Notes: generated from the sequence alone by a model not told the origin. Numbered from the stretch's first letter, positions 32,244-41,088 are shown. The stretch: DNA of 46,417 nt from an uncultured Oscillospiraceae bacterium (GCA_949285935.1 CASEAH010000068.1:1-46417), one strand, 5' to 3'. Made by a program: numbers and translations.

Positions 32244-33563
32244 CTATTCTCCCCGCTCCCGCACCACGATGCGGATGGGGGTGCCGTCCATGGCGAACTG
32301 CTCCCGAATCTGATTTTCCAGATACCGCTGGTAGGAGAAATGGAACAGCTCCGCCTGGTTGCAGAAGCAGACAAAGGTAGGAGGGCGGGTAGAGGCCTGG
32401 GTCATGTAGTAGATCTTCAGCCGTTTGCCCTTGTCGGAGGGGGGCTGCACCCGGGCGGTGGCGTAGGCCAGCAGGTCGTTGAGACGGCCGGTGGAGATAC
32501 GCAGGGAGTTCTTTTCGTTGACCAGGTTGATCAGTTCAAAAAGCTTGTCCACCCGCTGCCCTGTCAGGGCGGAGAGAAAGACAAAAGGCACATAGGACAT
32601 AAAGGAAAAATCGTTTTCCAGCTTCTGGCGGAATTCCTGCATGGTGCGGCCATCCTTTTCCACCGCATCCCATTTGTTCACCGCCACCACGCAGGCCTTT
32701 CCCTGCTGGTGGGCGTAGCCGGCGATCTTGCTGTCCTGCTCGGTAAAGCCCTCGGTGGCGTCAATGACCATGACTGCCACGTCGGCCCGGTCCACCGCCA
32801 TATAAGCCCGGAGGACGCTGTACCGCTCAATGTTCTCCTCCACCTTGCTTTTGCGGCGGATGCCGGCGGTGTCGATGAAGATATACTTGCCAAAAGCGTT
32901 TTCCACAGCGGTGTCGGTGGAATCCCGGGTGGTGCCTGCCATGTTGGAGACAATGACCCGCTCCTCCCCCGCAATGCGGTTGACCAGGGAACTTTTGCCC
33001 ACATTGGGCTTTCCGATGACCGCTACCTTGATGTAGTCCTCGGGGTACTCCTCTTCCCGGTCAAAGTCCAGGTATTCAAAGCAGGCGTCCAGCAGTTCGC
33101 CGGTGCCGTGGCCGTGGACGGAGGAGACGGGGATGGGGTCTCCCAGGCCCAGGTTATAGAACTCGTAAAAATCCGGGGGCACGTCCCCGATGCGGTCGCA
33201 TTTGTTGACGCAGAGGACCACCGGCTTGCCGCTGCGCAGCAGCAGGGCGGCGATGTCGCTGTCGTTGGCGGTGACGCCGGAGCGCAGGTCGGTGACCATA
33301 ATGATGACATCGGCGCTGTCAATGGCGATCTGGGCCTGGGCCCGCATCTTGGCAAGGATCATATCCTCGGTCCGGGGCTCGATGCCGCCGGTATCCACCA
33401 GCATGAATTCCCGGCCCCGCCATTCACAGGGGGCGTCGATCCGGTCCCGGGTACCGCCGGGGGTATCCTCCACAATGGCCAGCCGCTGGCCGATGAGCTT
33501 GTTGAAAAGGGTGGATTTGCCCACATTGGGGCGCCCCACCACCGCAATCAGAGGTTTTGCCAT
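32244..33563 (-). CDS. der: ribosome biogenesis GTPase Der (EngA)
   Basis: Essential double GTPase acting in 50S subunit assembly. The 439-residue product has two G domains. The first has GRPNVGKST (8-16), DTPGG and NKCD; the second has GKPNVGKSS (about 184), DTAGI and NKWD. A C-terminal KH-like domain follows (IYYMTQASTRPPTFVCF, GTPIRIVVR). Start ATG at 33563 with AAAGGAG upstream. The upstream DUF512 gene is a frequent neighbour in Clostridia. plsY, often downstream, is absent. Confidence 0.98.
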   Translation of the reverse strand: MAKPLIAVVGRPNVGKSTLFNKLIGQRLAIVEDTPGGTRDRIDAPCEWRGREFMLVDTGGIEPRTEDMILAKMRAQAQIAIDSADVIIMVTDLRSGVTANDSDIAALLLRSGKPVVLCVNKCDRIGDVPPDFYEFYNLGLGDPIPVSSVHGHGTGELLDACFEYLDFDREEEYPEDYIKVAVIGKPNVGKSSLVNRIAGEERVIVSNMAGTTRDSTDTAVENAFGKYIFIDTAGIRRKSKVEENIERYSVLRAYMAVDRADVAVMVIDATEGFTEQDSKIAGYAHQQGKACVVAVNKWDAVEKDGRTMQEFRQKLENDFSFMSYVPFVFLSALTGQRVDKLFELINLVNEKNSLRISTGRLNDLLAYATARVQPPSDKGKRLKIYYMTQASTRPPTFVCFCNQAELFHFSYQRYLENQIREQFAMDGTPIRIVVRERGE

Positions 33564-33914
33564 GGGCTGTCACTCCTTTCTGTATCAGGATGGACGGTTC
33601 CGGGACAGAATATTGCCGGAAACCGAAAACTTTTATGGATCTTTCAGCGGGAAAGGCGCAGAGTCCGGTAAAAGCGGAGACCGCCATGCTTCCCCAGGTA
33701 CCCCGGAGGGGCGGCTGGGAAAACCAGAGACGAAAGGCGGGCTGCCGGAAGGGCCTGCGGGTCAGAGACGGTTGGGTGCAGAGACGGGGATGAAGAAGTC
33801 AAACTCCTTTTCCCGCCGGTTTCCGCCAGGCTCTGAAAAATTTCCATGCCTTTTTCTCCCATCCTCAGGCCAAAGGCCACAGGTGGAAATTCTGCCACCT
33901 CCTGCTTCTGCCTC

Positions 33915-34300
33915 TTAAAAATATTCAGATGGAAGCATGGAAAGTGATCTTTCCTGTCCCACAGATGGGAGCGGGAGAAGGGCTCCGGGAACTTTTCTCA
34001 TAGCGATTTTTCCCTGTTCCACAGATGGGAGACCCTGGAAAGACCTGCTTCCGGGTCGGGATGTGGGGAATACTTGGCCTTCCATCCCCGCTGTTCCCGG
34101 CAGGGACACCGGGAGACAAAACCCGTTGGCGCACCGGTTATAAACCGGGCATCCCGGGCATTCCCGGCGGGCATGGTGCCAAATCCCGCTCTTCCCCTTA
34201 AAAACATTCAGATGGAAGCATGGAGGGGATTCTTTCCTGTCCCACAGGCTGCAAACCATGGAAAGACCTGCTTCCGGGCCGGGGTGTGGGGAAAATATTC
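33915..34300. repeat. 282-bp duplication between DUF512 gene and der
   Basis: CTTAAAAAYATTCAGATGGAAGCATGG occurs at 33916 and 34198. TTTCCTGTCCCACAG and GGAAAGACCTGCTTCCGGG also recur in both copies, with an extra internal TCCCTGTTCCACAGATGGGA near 34010 in the first. The rest of the 33564-34298 gap shows no gene. Confidence 0.8.
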
Positions 34301-35618
34301 AGCCTTCCGTCCCGTCCCGGCCCAGCATGGCGTCCAGCAGGCAGAATCCGTCCACATCGTGGACCCGCACCGGAACTCCCAGGGCTTCCTCCAGCTGAGG
34401 AAGGGTGGTGTCATCCAGAAAACGGTCCTTTTCATGGCGGAGCATCACCGAGGGCAGCAGCAGATTTTCTCCCAGGTCCCGGTCCTTGAGATGGGCGATG
34501 ATATCGCCTCCGCAGATCAGTCCGCTCACGGTTACCGTATCCCCAAACAGGCGGTTGGGGATGGCGAAGGTCTGGATTTCCAGACCGGGGAATTTTGCCG
34601 ACGCAGCGTCGGCCAGTTCCCGCATCAGGGGCTGGGCCGCCACCCCCGACGCAATGGATACCCGCCGGGACAGGGGCTCCCCCTCCTCCAGGGCCAGGGC
34701 GCTGAAAAATTCCTCCTTCAGCAGGGCCCAGAGCCCCACGCCGTTGTCCAGCTGAGGATAGTCCTCGTAATACTCCGGGCCGGGGATGGGCCGCCCCGCC
34801 TGAAGAAACAGCTCGTCCGAAGCAAAGGCAATGCGGCTGCCGTGCCGCCGGAGCATCTCCTGCCCAAATTCTTCGGCCAGATCCAGGCACCGGCCCGCCT
34901 CTTCCCGGGTCATGGGGCGCAGAGGATACAGCCCCTCCCGGTGGCGGGTCAGCCCCACCGGCACCAGGGCGATGCTCTGGACGCCGGGGGCCAGTTCTCC
35001 CAGATCCCACAGGCTGCGGCGCAGCTCTTCCCCGTCGTTGAGACCGGGGCAGAGCACCAGCTGGGTGTTCAGCTTGATCCCCGCTTCCACCAGCATGGGC
35101 AGGTACCGCAGGGAGGGCCCGGACTGAGGATTCTTCATCATCTGCTCCCGCAGCTGGGGGTTGGTGGTATGGACCGATACATTGATGGGGCTGATATGCA
35201 TTTTGATGATCCGCCGGATCTCCTCCTCCGAAACATTGGTGAGGGTCACATAGCTGCCGAAAAGGAAGGACATGCGGCTGTCGTCATCCTTAAAATACAG
35301 GGTTTCCCGCAAACCGGGGGGAAGCTGGTCCACAAAGCAGAAGACGCACTTGTTTTTGCAGTGGTGCTGCCGGTCCATCAGGTAGGTATCAAATTCCAGA
35401 CCCAGGTCGTCGTACTGCCCTTTATGGATGCGCAGACGCCGGGTCTGACCGCCGGGGCTTTGCAGTTCCAGTTCCAGCCGGGGCTCGGTCATATAAAAGC
35501 GGTAGTCCAGCACGTCGGCAATGGGGTTGCCGCTGATGGAAACCAGAGTCTCGCCGGGGAGGACCCCCGCCCGCCGGGCCGGTGAGCCCGGGTCAACGCT
35601 TTTGATGAGTACCGCCAT
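34299..35618 (-). CDS. DUF512 protein with PDZ and radical-SAM-like region
   Basis: 439-residue protein of the TIGR03279-type family, common in Firmicutes and of unknown substrate. An N-terminal PDZ-like domain (1-60, IKSVDPGSPARRAGVLPGE) is followed by a Cys motif CX3CX2C at Cys87, Cys91 and Cys94 (CKNKCVFCF), as in radical SAM proteins. Next come a TIM-barrel-like middle (SVHTTNPQLRE, LCPGLNDG) and the DUF512 C-terminus (ASDELFLQAG, VSGLICGGDI). ATG at 35618 has AAGGAG upstream. Conserved linkage to der hints at a role in ribosome or RNA metabolism, but that is inference. Confidence 0.92.
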   Translation of the reverse strand: MAVLIKSVDPGSPARRAGVLPGETLVSISGNPIADVLDYRFYMTEPRLELELQSPGGQTRRLRIHKGQYDDLGLEFDTYLMDRQHHCKNKCVFCFVDQLPPGLRETLYFKDDDSRMSFLFGSYVTLTNVSEEEIRRIIKMHISPINVSVHTTNPQLREQMMKNPQSGPSLRYLPMLVEAGIKLNTQLVLCPGLNDGEELRRSLWDLGELAPGVQSIALVPVGLTRHREGLYPLRPMTREEAGRCLDLAEEFGQEMLRRHGSRIAFASDELFLQAGRPIPGPEYYEDYPQLDNGVGLWALLKEEFFSALALEEGEPLSRRVSIASGVAAQPLMRELADAASAKFPGLEIQTFAIPNRLFGDTVTVSGLICGGDIIAHLKDRDLGENLLLPSVMLRHEKDRFLDDTTLPQLEEALGVPVRVHDVDGFCLLDAMLGRDGTEG

Positions 35619-35656
35619 GCCGGTCCGCTCCTTTCCCGGGGCATTCCCCCGCTTTC

Positions 35657-35690
35657 AAAAAAACGGAGGAGGACTTGGCATCCTCCTCCA
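35657..35690 (-). terminator. terminator after rpmF
   Basis: Minus strand GGAGGAGGA pairs with TCCTCCTCC (7-nt loop), then GTTTTTTT. Strong intrinsic terminator 12 bp after the rpmF stop. DUF512 transcription must start inside the remaining 40 bp or depend on read-through. Confidence 0.9.
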
Positions 35691-35702
35691 CTTTCGGTTG
35701 GC

Positions 35703-35888
35703 TTATTCCGCGTCGACCTTGACGACCTCACGGCCCTTGTAGTAACCGCAGTTACCGCAAACGTGGTGGGGCAGCTTCAGCTCGCCGCACTGGGTGCACT
35801 TGCAGAAGTTGGGGACGGGGAGCTTCCAGACATTGGAGCGTCTGGTGTTCTTCCGGGCCTTGGAGCTTTTTCTCTTGGGTACCGCCAT
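35703..35888 (-). CDS. rpmF: 50S ribosomal protein L32
   Basis: 61-residue zinc-type L32 with [18 protein letters not shown] at the N-terminus and two Cys pairs (CTQC and CGNC) forming the zinc ribbon. Length and sequence are standard. AGGAGG precedes the ATG. It is the second gene of the DUF177-rpmF operon, an order conserved widely in bacteria. Confidence 0.98.
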   Translation of the reverse strand: MAVPKRKSSKARKNTRRSNVWKLPVPNFCKCTQCGELKLPHHVCGNCGYYKGREVVKVDAE

Positions 35889-35924
35889 CTTTCAGCACCT
35901 CCTTCAGGTTGATCCTTATGATTC

Positions 35925-36422
35925 CTATTCTTCAAAAAACTTGTTCAGGGCGTCCAGCCGCGGATCGCCGCTGGCAGTGGGGCATCCGCACTCCGTCGTG
36001 TTGCGGTCGCAGCCGCACACGGGGCAGAGACCCCGGCAGTCCTCCCGGCACAGGAATTTGGAGGGAAGCTCCAGCAGGATGTCGTTGGTAGCGAGCTCAT
36101 CCAGCTCGACGACGCCCTGAGGGGCCACCACATAGTCGTCCTCCTCCTCATTCTGGAGGGAGCGGACCACCACATGGGTGCTGTGCTGGTCGACCTGTTT
36201 GGTGAAGGGGGTCAGGCAGCGGTCACAGGTGAGGAACAGAGTGAACCGGTAGTCGCAGTCGAGTGAAACCACGCCCGCCCGGTTGCAGGCTCTGGCCGTC
36301 ATCCGTACAGGCTCTCTGAAAGGGGTCACGCCCCGGTACCTGAAAGCACGAAGGTCCACATCTTCCGTTACCACATCGGATTCTCCCTCGCGGTCCAGCA
36401 CCTTGCAAAGATCAAATTTCAA
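35925..36422 (-). CDS. YceD/DUF177 family protein
   Basis: 165-residue protein of the DUF177 (YceD) family, linked to 23S rRNA maturation and always near rpmF. It has the FTLFLTCDRCLTPF block with a CxxC, an acidic LPSKFLC segment, and a Cys-rich C-terminal stretch (CREDCRGLCPVCGC) probably binding metal. TTG at 36422 is the start because GGAGG lies 6 nt upstream and no ATG fits. It has a perfect consensus promoter. Confidence 0.92.
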   Translation of the reverse strand: MKFDLCKVLDREGESDVVTEDVDLRAFRYRGVTPFREPVRMTARACNRAGVVSLDCDYRFTLFLTCDRCLTPFTKQVDQHSTHVVVRSLQNEEEDDYVVAPQGVVELDELATNDILLELPSKFLCREDCRGLCPVCGCDRNTTECGCPTASGDPRLDALNKFFEE

Positions 36423-36523
36423 AGGATCGCCTCCATCCGTCCGACAGAGACAATACGCCGCCGGCTTCCGTCCAGAAGCGCCCCAGGGCATACCAATCCC
36501 CTGGCGCAACTGTCACGGAGAAT

Positions 36524-36552
36524 ATTATATCGTTCCCCACAGCCTTTGTCAA
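36524..36552 (-). promoter_or_regulatory. consensus SigA promoter for DUF177-rpmF
   Basis: TTGACA (36552-36547), 17-nt spacer, TATAAT (36529-36524): a full match to consensus, as expected for a ribosomal-protein operon. Confidence 0.93.
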
Positions 36553-36943
36553 GGCTTTACAGGCGCTTTTCCGGCTTTTTCAGCGGCTTTTTGCCCCGGG
36601 AAGGAAAGACCTGCAGCGATGTCCGCCTCTTTCTTGATTAAGAATGTCCCGCCAGCCCCATACTATGATGACAGATTGGGGATTTTGGCCTGGTTTGAAG
36701 CAGGAACCGGGGCAAGGAGCCATCACTGCTTCATTCCACATCCCCCATGGTTTCCAAGAGGCACTCCATGGGGGAAAGCCGGAGTTTTTCCGTTGAATCC
36801 CCGGCCAGGCCCGGGAGGAAGCCCGGGAAGGGCGGCAAGAGGCCGGAGGGGCTGGTTCCCAATCCCCGCCCGGTTCCGGGAGGGATGCAAAAGCAGAAAG
36901 GCGGGACTTTTTGCCCAATGGGCAGCCCGGTCCCGATTCGAAA
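36553..36943. other. intergenic region before the LCP-like gene
   Basis: About 390 bp with no gene I can support. It is rich in short palindromes (CCCATGG/CCATGGG near 36742 and 36767; TTTTTGCCCAATGGGCAG near 36909). No good -35/-10 pair was found for the downstream gene. Confidence 0.4.
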
Positions 36944-38029
36944 ATGGATCCAAATAAGAGAGGGGGGCCTGCCTTGCGGCGTCAGACTGAGCGCACTCTG
37001 GGGGCTTTTGGAAAATCCTTCGGTATTACCCTGTTTGCCATGCTGGTGGTACTTTCGGCGGTATGCGGGGTCTTTTATCTGCGCACCCGTCTTCCCCGGG
37101 AATCGGAGGAGGAGCTGCCGGTGGTATATCTGCCCCGGAGTGACGACCGGATCACCGTCCTGGTCACCGGCCGGGAGGACGACCGGACCCCTCCCGATCT
37201 TTTTCTGCTGTTGGGCTTTCTTCCCGATCAGGGCCGGATCGCCCTCTGTCTGCTGCCTCCCGCCACCAGTGTGGACTACGGCGGAGAGGCGGCCACACTG
37301 GCCCAGCTGTATCAGAGAGGCGGCTGCCGGTATGTCCAGCAGGCCCTGGCCGCCTGGCTGGAGATTCCGGTGGACCGGTGGGCCGAAGCGGAGGTGGAGG
37401 ATCTGGAACGGATCTTTTCGGTAACCGGGCTGATGGATTACTACCTGCCGGTGGATTTGAACGGACAGGTCCATGGTCGGGAGGTGGTAATGCCCAAGGG
37501 CAACTACCAGCTGGATGGACGCAAGGCGGCGGATATCATGGCATACCCCGCATACAAGGGGGGCGAGGTGGAGCGCAGCGACCGGGCGGCGCTTCTCCTG
37601 TCCCAAATGCTGGGGGAGACCCTCCCGGCATTCCTTACCGACCTGGGGGACAGCCTGATGGCCACGGTACTGGAAACAGTGGATACCGATCTTTCCTGGA
37701 AGGACTATGAGGAGCGGCGCTCGGCAGCGGCCTTTCTGGCCCGGCTGGACCTTCCCGCCACTGCCGTGGCGTATATTGACGGCAGTTTCAGCCGGGACGG
37801 GGCTGTCTTTTACCTCAATCCCGACTGCATTGCCCGGATCCGTGAGATGTATGCCGCGCCGGGGGAACCTCCTCAAACGGAGGGTGACCAGCCCCAGCCA
37901 CCGGGGGGAGAACCCGGAGAGGAACCGGGGGTCTTCCCTGCCGCCCAGCACCCGGAGCAAGAGGCTGCGTCCTCCCAACCGGCCGGGGATACGGCTGGCC
38001 CGGTAGGGCTTTCGGAAGTGATTGAATAA
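36944..38029 (+). CDS. divergent LytR-CpsA-Psr (LCP)-like membrane protein
   Basis: 361 residues with one N-terminal membrane segment (about 24-45, GITLFAMLVVLSAVCGVFYL) and an external domain. It resembles LCP proteins in layout: DLFLLLGFLPDQGRIALCLLPP, then AALAAWLEIPVDRWAEAEVEDLERIF and NYQLDGRKAADIMAYP. The Arg-rich phosphate-binding residues of true LCP transferases are mostly missing (LLPPATSV where R-D-T is expected). The tail from about 310 is Pro/Glu/Gln-rich. ATG at 36944 is a guess, since no ribosome site is clear; 36911 is an alternative. It may be a non-catalytic LCP relative in cell-wall polymer attachment. Confidence 0.6.
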   Translation: MDPNKRGGPALRRQTERTLGAFGKSFGITLFAMLVVLSAVCGVFYLRTRLPRESEEELPVVYLPRSDDRITVLVTGREDDRTPPDLFLLLGFLPDQGRIALCLLPPATSVDYGGEAATLAQLYQRGGCRYVQQALAAWLEIPVDRWAEAEVEDLERIFSVTGLMDYYLPVDLNGQVHGREVVMPKGNYQLDGRKAADIMAYPAYKGGEVERSDRAALLLSQMLGETLPAFLTDLGDSLMATVLETVDTDLSWKDYEERRSAAAFLARLDLPATAVAYIDGSFSRDGAVFYLNPDCIARIREMYAAPGEPPQTEGDQPQPPGGEPGEEPGVFPAAQHPEQEAASSQPAGDTAGPVGLSEVIE

Positions 38030-38379
38030 AGAGATTCCCCCTCCCCATCCACAGAAGACAGACCAGCGAAGAAGGCTCCTCCTGGCAGCAGGCGGGTGCT
38101 CAAGAGGCCGGGAGGCCGCCGGGGACAGGCCCCGGTCCCAAAGTCTGACAGAACATACCGGGCCATGCTGCAAGCCTTGACATTGGACAGAGAGACGGGC
38201 CTTGCTGTGGAGGCAATATGCAGCCACGCAAACGCTCTGACTTCCCATCCGAAGAAAATGAGCCGCTGAAGATACGAAACAGAACCCCCGAGACGGCCGG
38301 AAAGTCCCCATATAGTTTTTATCAGAATCCTTTGAGGCCCGGGAAAAGGCCCGCAAGGGTTTTGTAGAGAGCAAATCAT

Positions 38380-38635
38380 AACCACCGGCCGTGCCGGTGG
38401 TTTGCACAAATCCCCTTGAGGCCTTTTACCAGCCGTGTCCATAGGCTCACAAATTGTACTTCTATTGTATGGAGCGCCCCGCTGCTATTTAAAATAGCGG
38501 TGGGGTGATTCTCTTTGGCCTTGTCCCATCTTTTGCTCTCTGCCTGATGGGTCTGGGAACCGTTCCTCCCTTCCCTGGAATCTGGTTTGGAGGCATAGCG
38601 AAAGCTTTTTGAAACCACCGCCGCAGCCGGTGGTT
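38380..38635. mobile_element. possible IS200/IS605-derived palindrome element
   Basis: Two matching hairpins, AACCACCGGC/GCCGGTGGTT (38380-38402) and AACCACCG/CGGTGGTT (38613-38635), bracket about 210 bp. A third palindrome is in the middle (CTGCTATTTAAAATAGCGG, 38480-38505). IS200/IS605-type elements and their gene-less derivatives carry such subterminal hairpins recognised by TnpA. No TnpA or TnpB open frame is present. The 38030-38379 segment beside it has no supportable gene. Confidence 0.35.
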
Positions 38636-38646
38636 CTCGTTTGCAA

Positions 38647-38684
38647 CCAAAACCGCCCCCCGGCCTTCCGGCTGGGGGGCGGTT
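38647..38684 (-). terminator. terminator after trkH
   Basis: Minus strand AACCGCCCCCCAGCC-GGAA-GGCCGGGGGGCGGTT hairpin followed by TTGGTT; strong stem, 80 bp past the trkH stop. Confidence 0.65.
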
Positions 38685-38764
38685 GACTGTATCAGCAGAA
38701 AAGCAGTACCTGTACCGGCCTGCCGCCCAGGCTTTGGGAGGCGCGGCTGGTTTCTTCCATGGCA

Positions 38765-40135
38765 TCACCCGATGAGGATCTTGCCGTTGGGGAGGACTTC
38801 CCGCCGGCCGGAAGTATGCATGGCCAGGGACACCGCCAGGGACACCGGTCCTACCCGGCCCAGAAACATGGAAAGGATCAGGACCATCCGGGAGGCAGAG
38901 CTGAGCTGGCTGGTAATGCCTGCAGACAGGCCTACGGTACCGAAAGCGGAAACCTCTTCATACACAATGTCAATGGCGTTGGCCTGCTGATCCAGAGCAA
39001 AGTGGATCACCATGGAGGAAAGCACCACCAGGCACAGGGCCAGGAAAAGCAGGGCCAGGGCCTTATAGACGGCCCGGTAATCCACCCGGCGGCCAAAGAT
39101 AACGGTATCGTTTTCTCCCCGCATGACACAGACCACCGTCATGGCTACTACCGCCATGGTGGTGACCTTCACACCGCCGCCGGTTCCGGCAGGGGCCGCG
39201 CCGATAAACATCAGGGCAATGGCAAAGATTTTGGACAGATCGGTCATGGCCGCCTGGTCAATGGCGTTAAATCCGGCGGTACGCACCGTCACCGACTGGA
39301 AAAAGCCGCCCAAAAGCCTCTGGAAAAAAGGCATGCTGCCCAATGTGGCAGGATTGTTCCATTCGGCGGCCACAAAAGCCACCGTACCGGCGGCCAGAAG
39401 CACGCCGGTCATCACCAGAACCACCTTGGTATGAAGTTCCAGATGCCGGGTGCGATGCCAGCGGGCCACATCCCGCCATACCACAAAGCCCAGTCCGCCG
39501 GTGATGATGAGGGCCGATACGGTGAGGAGCACCACCGGATTATCGGCAAAGGTCATGAGAGAGGAGTAGGGGGCCTCGCAGCCCATCAGGTCAAAGCCCG
39601 CGTTGCAGAAGGCCGACACAGAGACAAAGCCGCCCTTGACAGCCGCATCGGGGAAGCCGTACCGGGGCAGGAATGCCAGGGTCAGGATGATGGCGCCCAC
39701 GGCCTCCACCCCAAAGGTAATGGCAAAAATCGTGCGCACCAGAGCCCGCACATCCCCAAAGGAGTCGGTGCTGAGGGATTCCTTGGCCACATCCATTCCC
39801 CGCAGTCCCAGGCGGCGGCCCAGGGCCAGGTTAAAAAAGGTGGCAAAGGTGACCAGACCCAGGCCACCCACCTGGATGAGGGCCAGGATCACCCCCTGGC
39901 CGAAGGGGCTCCAGTACAGATACGTATCCTGAACCACCAGGCCGGTAACGCAGGTGGCCGAGGTGGCGGTAAACAGGGCGTCTCCCAGAGAGGTAACCAC
40001 ACCGGCGCGGGAGCTGACAGGGAGCATCAGCAGCACGGTACCGGAAAGGATTACCAGCAAAAAGCTGACGGTGATGACCCGGGTGGGATTCCCGCTGAGG
40101 AACCGCTGCAGCCGGGAACTGGGTGCGCTGAACAA
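38765..40135 (-). CDS. TrkH/KtrB-family potassium uptake channel subunit
   Basis: Ion-conducting subunit of a Trk/Ktr K+ uptake system; 456 residues with many membrane segments. The four pore-loop glycines are visible: SATCVTGLVV, SAFCNAGFDL, SVTVRTAGFNA and SAFGTVGLSAG. TTG at 40135 is chosen because GGGAGGTGA lies 7 nt upstream, formed by the end of the Nudix gene; the frame remains open upstream inside that gene. The regulatory TrkA partner is probably the plus-strand gene at 45513, so the two subunits are unlinked. Length favours KtrB-like over long TrkH. Confidence 0.93.
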   Translation of the reverse strand: MFSAPSSRLQRFLSGNPTRVITVSFLLVILSGTVLLMLPVSSRAGVVTSLGDALFTATSATCVTGLVVQDTYLYWSPFGQGVILALIQVGGLGLVTFATFFNLALGRRLGLRGMDVAKESLSTDSFGDVRALVRTIFAITFGVEAVGAIILTLAFLPRYGFPDAAVKGGFVSVSAFCNAGFDLMGCEAPYSSLMTFADNPVVLLTVSALIITGGLGFVVWRDVARWHRTRHLELHTKVVLVMTGVLLAAGTVAFVAAEWNNPATLGSMPFFQRLLGGFFQSVTVRTAGFNAIDQAAMTDLSKIFAIALMFIGAAPAGTGGGVKVTTMAVVAMTVVCVMRGENDTVIFGRRVDYRAVYKALALLFLALCLVVLSSMVIHFALDQQANAIDIVYEEVSAFGTVGLSAGITSQLSSASRMVLILSMFLGRVGPVSLAVSLAMHTSGRREVLPNGKILIG

Positions 40136-40142
40136 GGCCTGT

Positions 40143-40592
40143 TCACCTCCCTGCGTCGGCGCTGGGGGCGTCGGCGTCTGTTTTGGGGATGCCCAGGCGC
40201 TTTTTGGCCAGGCGGATGAGCCTTTTGTCATTGGCAAAGGTAACCATATCGGCGGCCTTGTCAATGGGCACCCAATGGACTTCGCTGATTTCTTCTTCCT
40301 GGGGAATCAGGACCTCTCCCATGGCCTTTCCCAGGAAATATACCACTTGCTTGCGAACCCCCGGCTTTGGAAAGTATTCCACACTTTCCCGGAAGCCCTC
40401 CAGCAAACGGATGGTAAGGCCGGTTTCCTCACGGACTTCCCGCAGGGCGGTCTGACGCTCGTTTTCGCCCTGCTCCACATGGCCCTTGGGGAAGGACCAA
40501 TGGCCTCCAAACTTGTGCCGGAGCAGCACCAGGTCGTAGGCCCCTTCATTTTTGCGGAACACCAATGCTCCGCAGGATTTTTCTCTTTTCAT
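40143..40592 (-). CDS. Nudix hydrolase
   Basis: 149-residue Nudix-fold pyrophosphatase. The Nudix box reads GHVEQGENERQTALREVREE followed by TGL, a complete match to GX5EX7REUXEEXGU. The N-terminus (MKREKSCGALVFRKNEG) resembles the diadenosine polyphosphate hydrolase (MutT/Ap4A) class common in Firmicutes; substrate is not proven. ATG at 40592 has AAGGG upstream at 6 nt. Its stop overlaps the ribosome site of the K+ channel gene, so the two are coupled. A candidate promoter is at 40818-40846. Confidence 0.93.
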   Translation of the reverse strand: MKREKSCGALVFRKNEGAYDLVLLRHKFGGHWSFPKGHVEQGENERQTALREVREETGLTIRLLEGFRESVEYFPKPGVRKQVVYFLGKAMGEVLIPQEEEISEVHWVPIDKAADMVTFANDKRLIRLAKKRLGIPKTDADAPSADAGR

Positions 40593-40817
40593 TCCATTCC
40601 CTTCACTTCTGCCGTTCCCGTAAACGGCCATAACACAGCTGCGCCGGTATTTTTGCGCCAGCCGGTTTTCCGGGAGGCCGGAGCCTGCCCGCCGCCGGGG
40701 GCGATAACATCGGCCTTCCCAGGCTCCGGCGGAGAGCGGGAAAGGCGCAGAAGATGACAGCCCGGAGGGGCTGCGGCGGCGGAGCTCGCCCGGCTCCGTC
40801 CGCCTTGTGACATAGTT

Positions 40818-40846
40818 ACTATACCATACTTTGCGGGTAAAATGAA
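40818..40846 (-). promoter_or_regulatory. candidate promoter for the Nudix-TrkH pair
   Basis: Minus strand extended -10 TGGTATAGT (TATAGT at 40823-40818) with a weak -35 TTCATT 17 nt upstream; leaves a leader of about 220 nt with no recognised element. Confidence 0.45.
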
Positions 40847-40894
40847 ACCCCGGGAAAGATTTTTTTCAAAAACCCGGGTGGGCCTTTCCTTTTC

Positions 40895-40923
40895 TTGACA
40901 AACCCCCTCGGCGGCGGTAAAAT
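40895..40923 (+). promoter_or_regulatory. promoter of tRNA-Arg
   Basis: TTGACA, 17-nt spacer, TAAAAT, about 40 bp ahead of the tRNA. Confidence 0.88.
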
Positions 40924-40964
40924 GATACCGTCATGGGCAGGCCCCGCGCCTGCTTTCTTTATCC

Positions 40965-41041
40965 GTCTCCGTAGCTCAGCAGGATAGAGCGTTCGCCTCC
41001 TAAGCGAAAGGCCGTGGGTTCGAATCCCGCCGGGGACGCCA
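40965..41041 (+). tRNA. tRNA-Arg (anticodon CCT)
   Basis: Full cloverleaf: acceptor GTCTCCG/CGGGGAC with one G-T pair, D arm GCTCAGCAGGATAGAGC, anticodon stem TTCGC/GCGAA with loop CTCCTAA (anticodon CCT, reading AGG), T arm with GGTTCGAATCC. CCA is encoded in the gene (41039-41041). Confidence 0.97.
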
Positions 41042-41046
41042 TCATG

Positions 41047-41088
41047 CAGGGCCCCGGGACCAGAGCTGTTCCGGGGCCCCTGTTTTTT
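41047..41088 (+). terminator. terminator of tRNA-Arg
   Basis: CAGGGCCCCGG pairs with CCGGGGCCCCTG, followed by TTTTTT. Confidence 0.9.
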
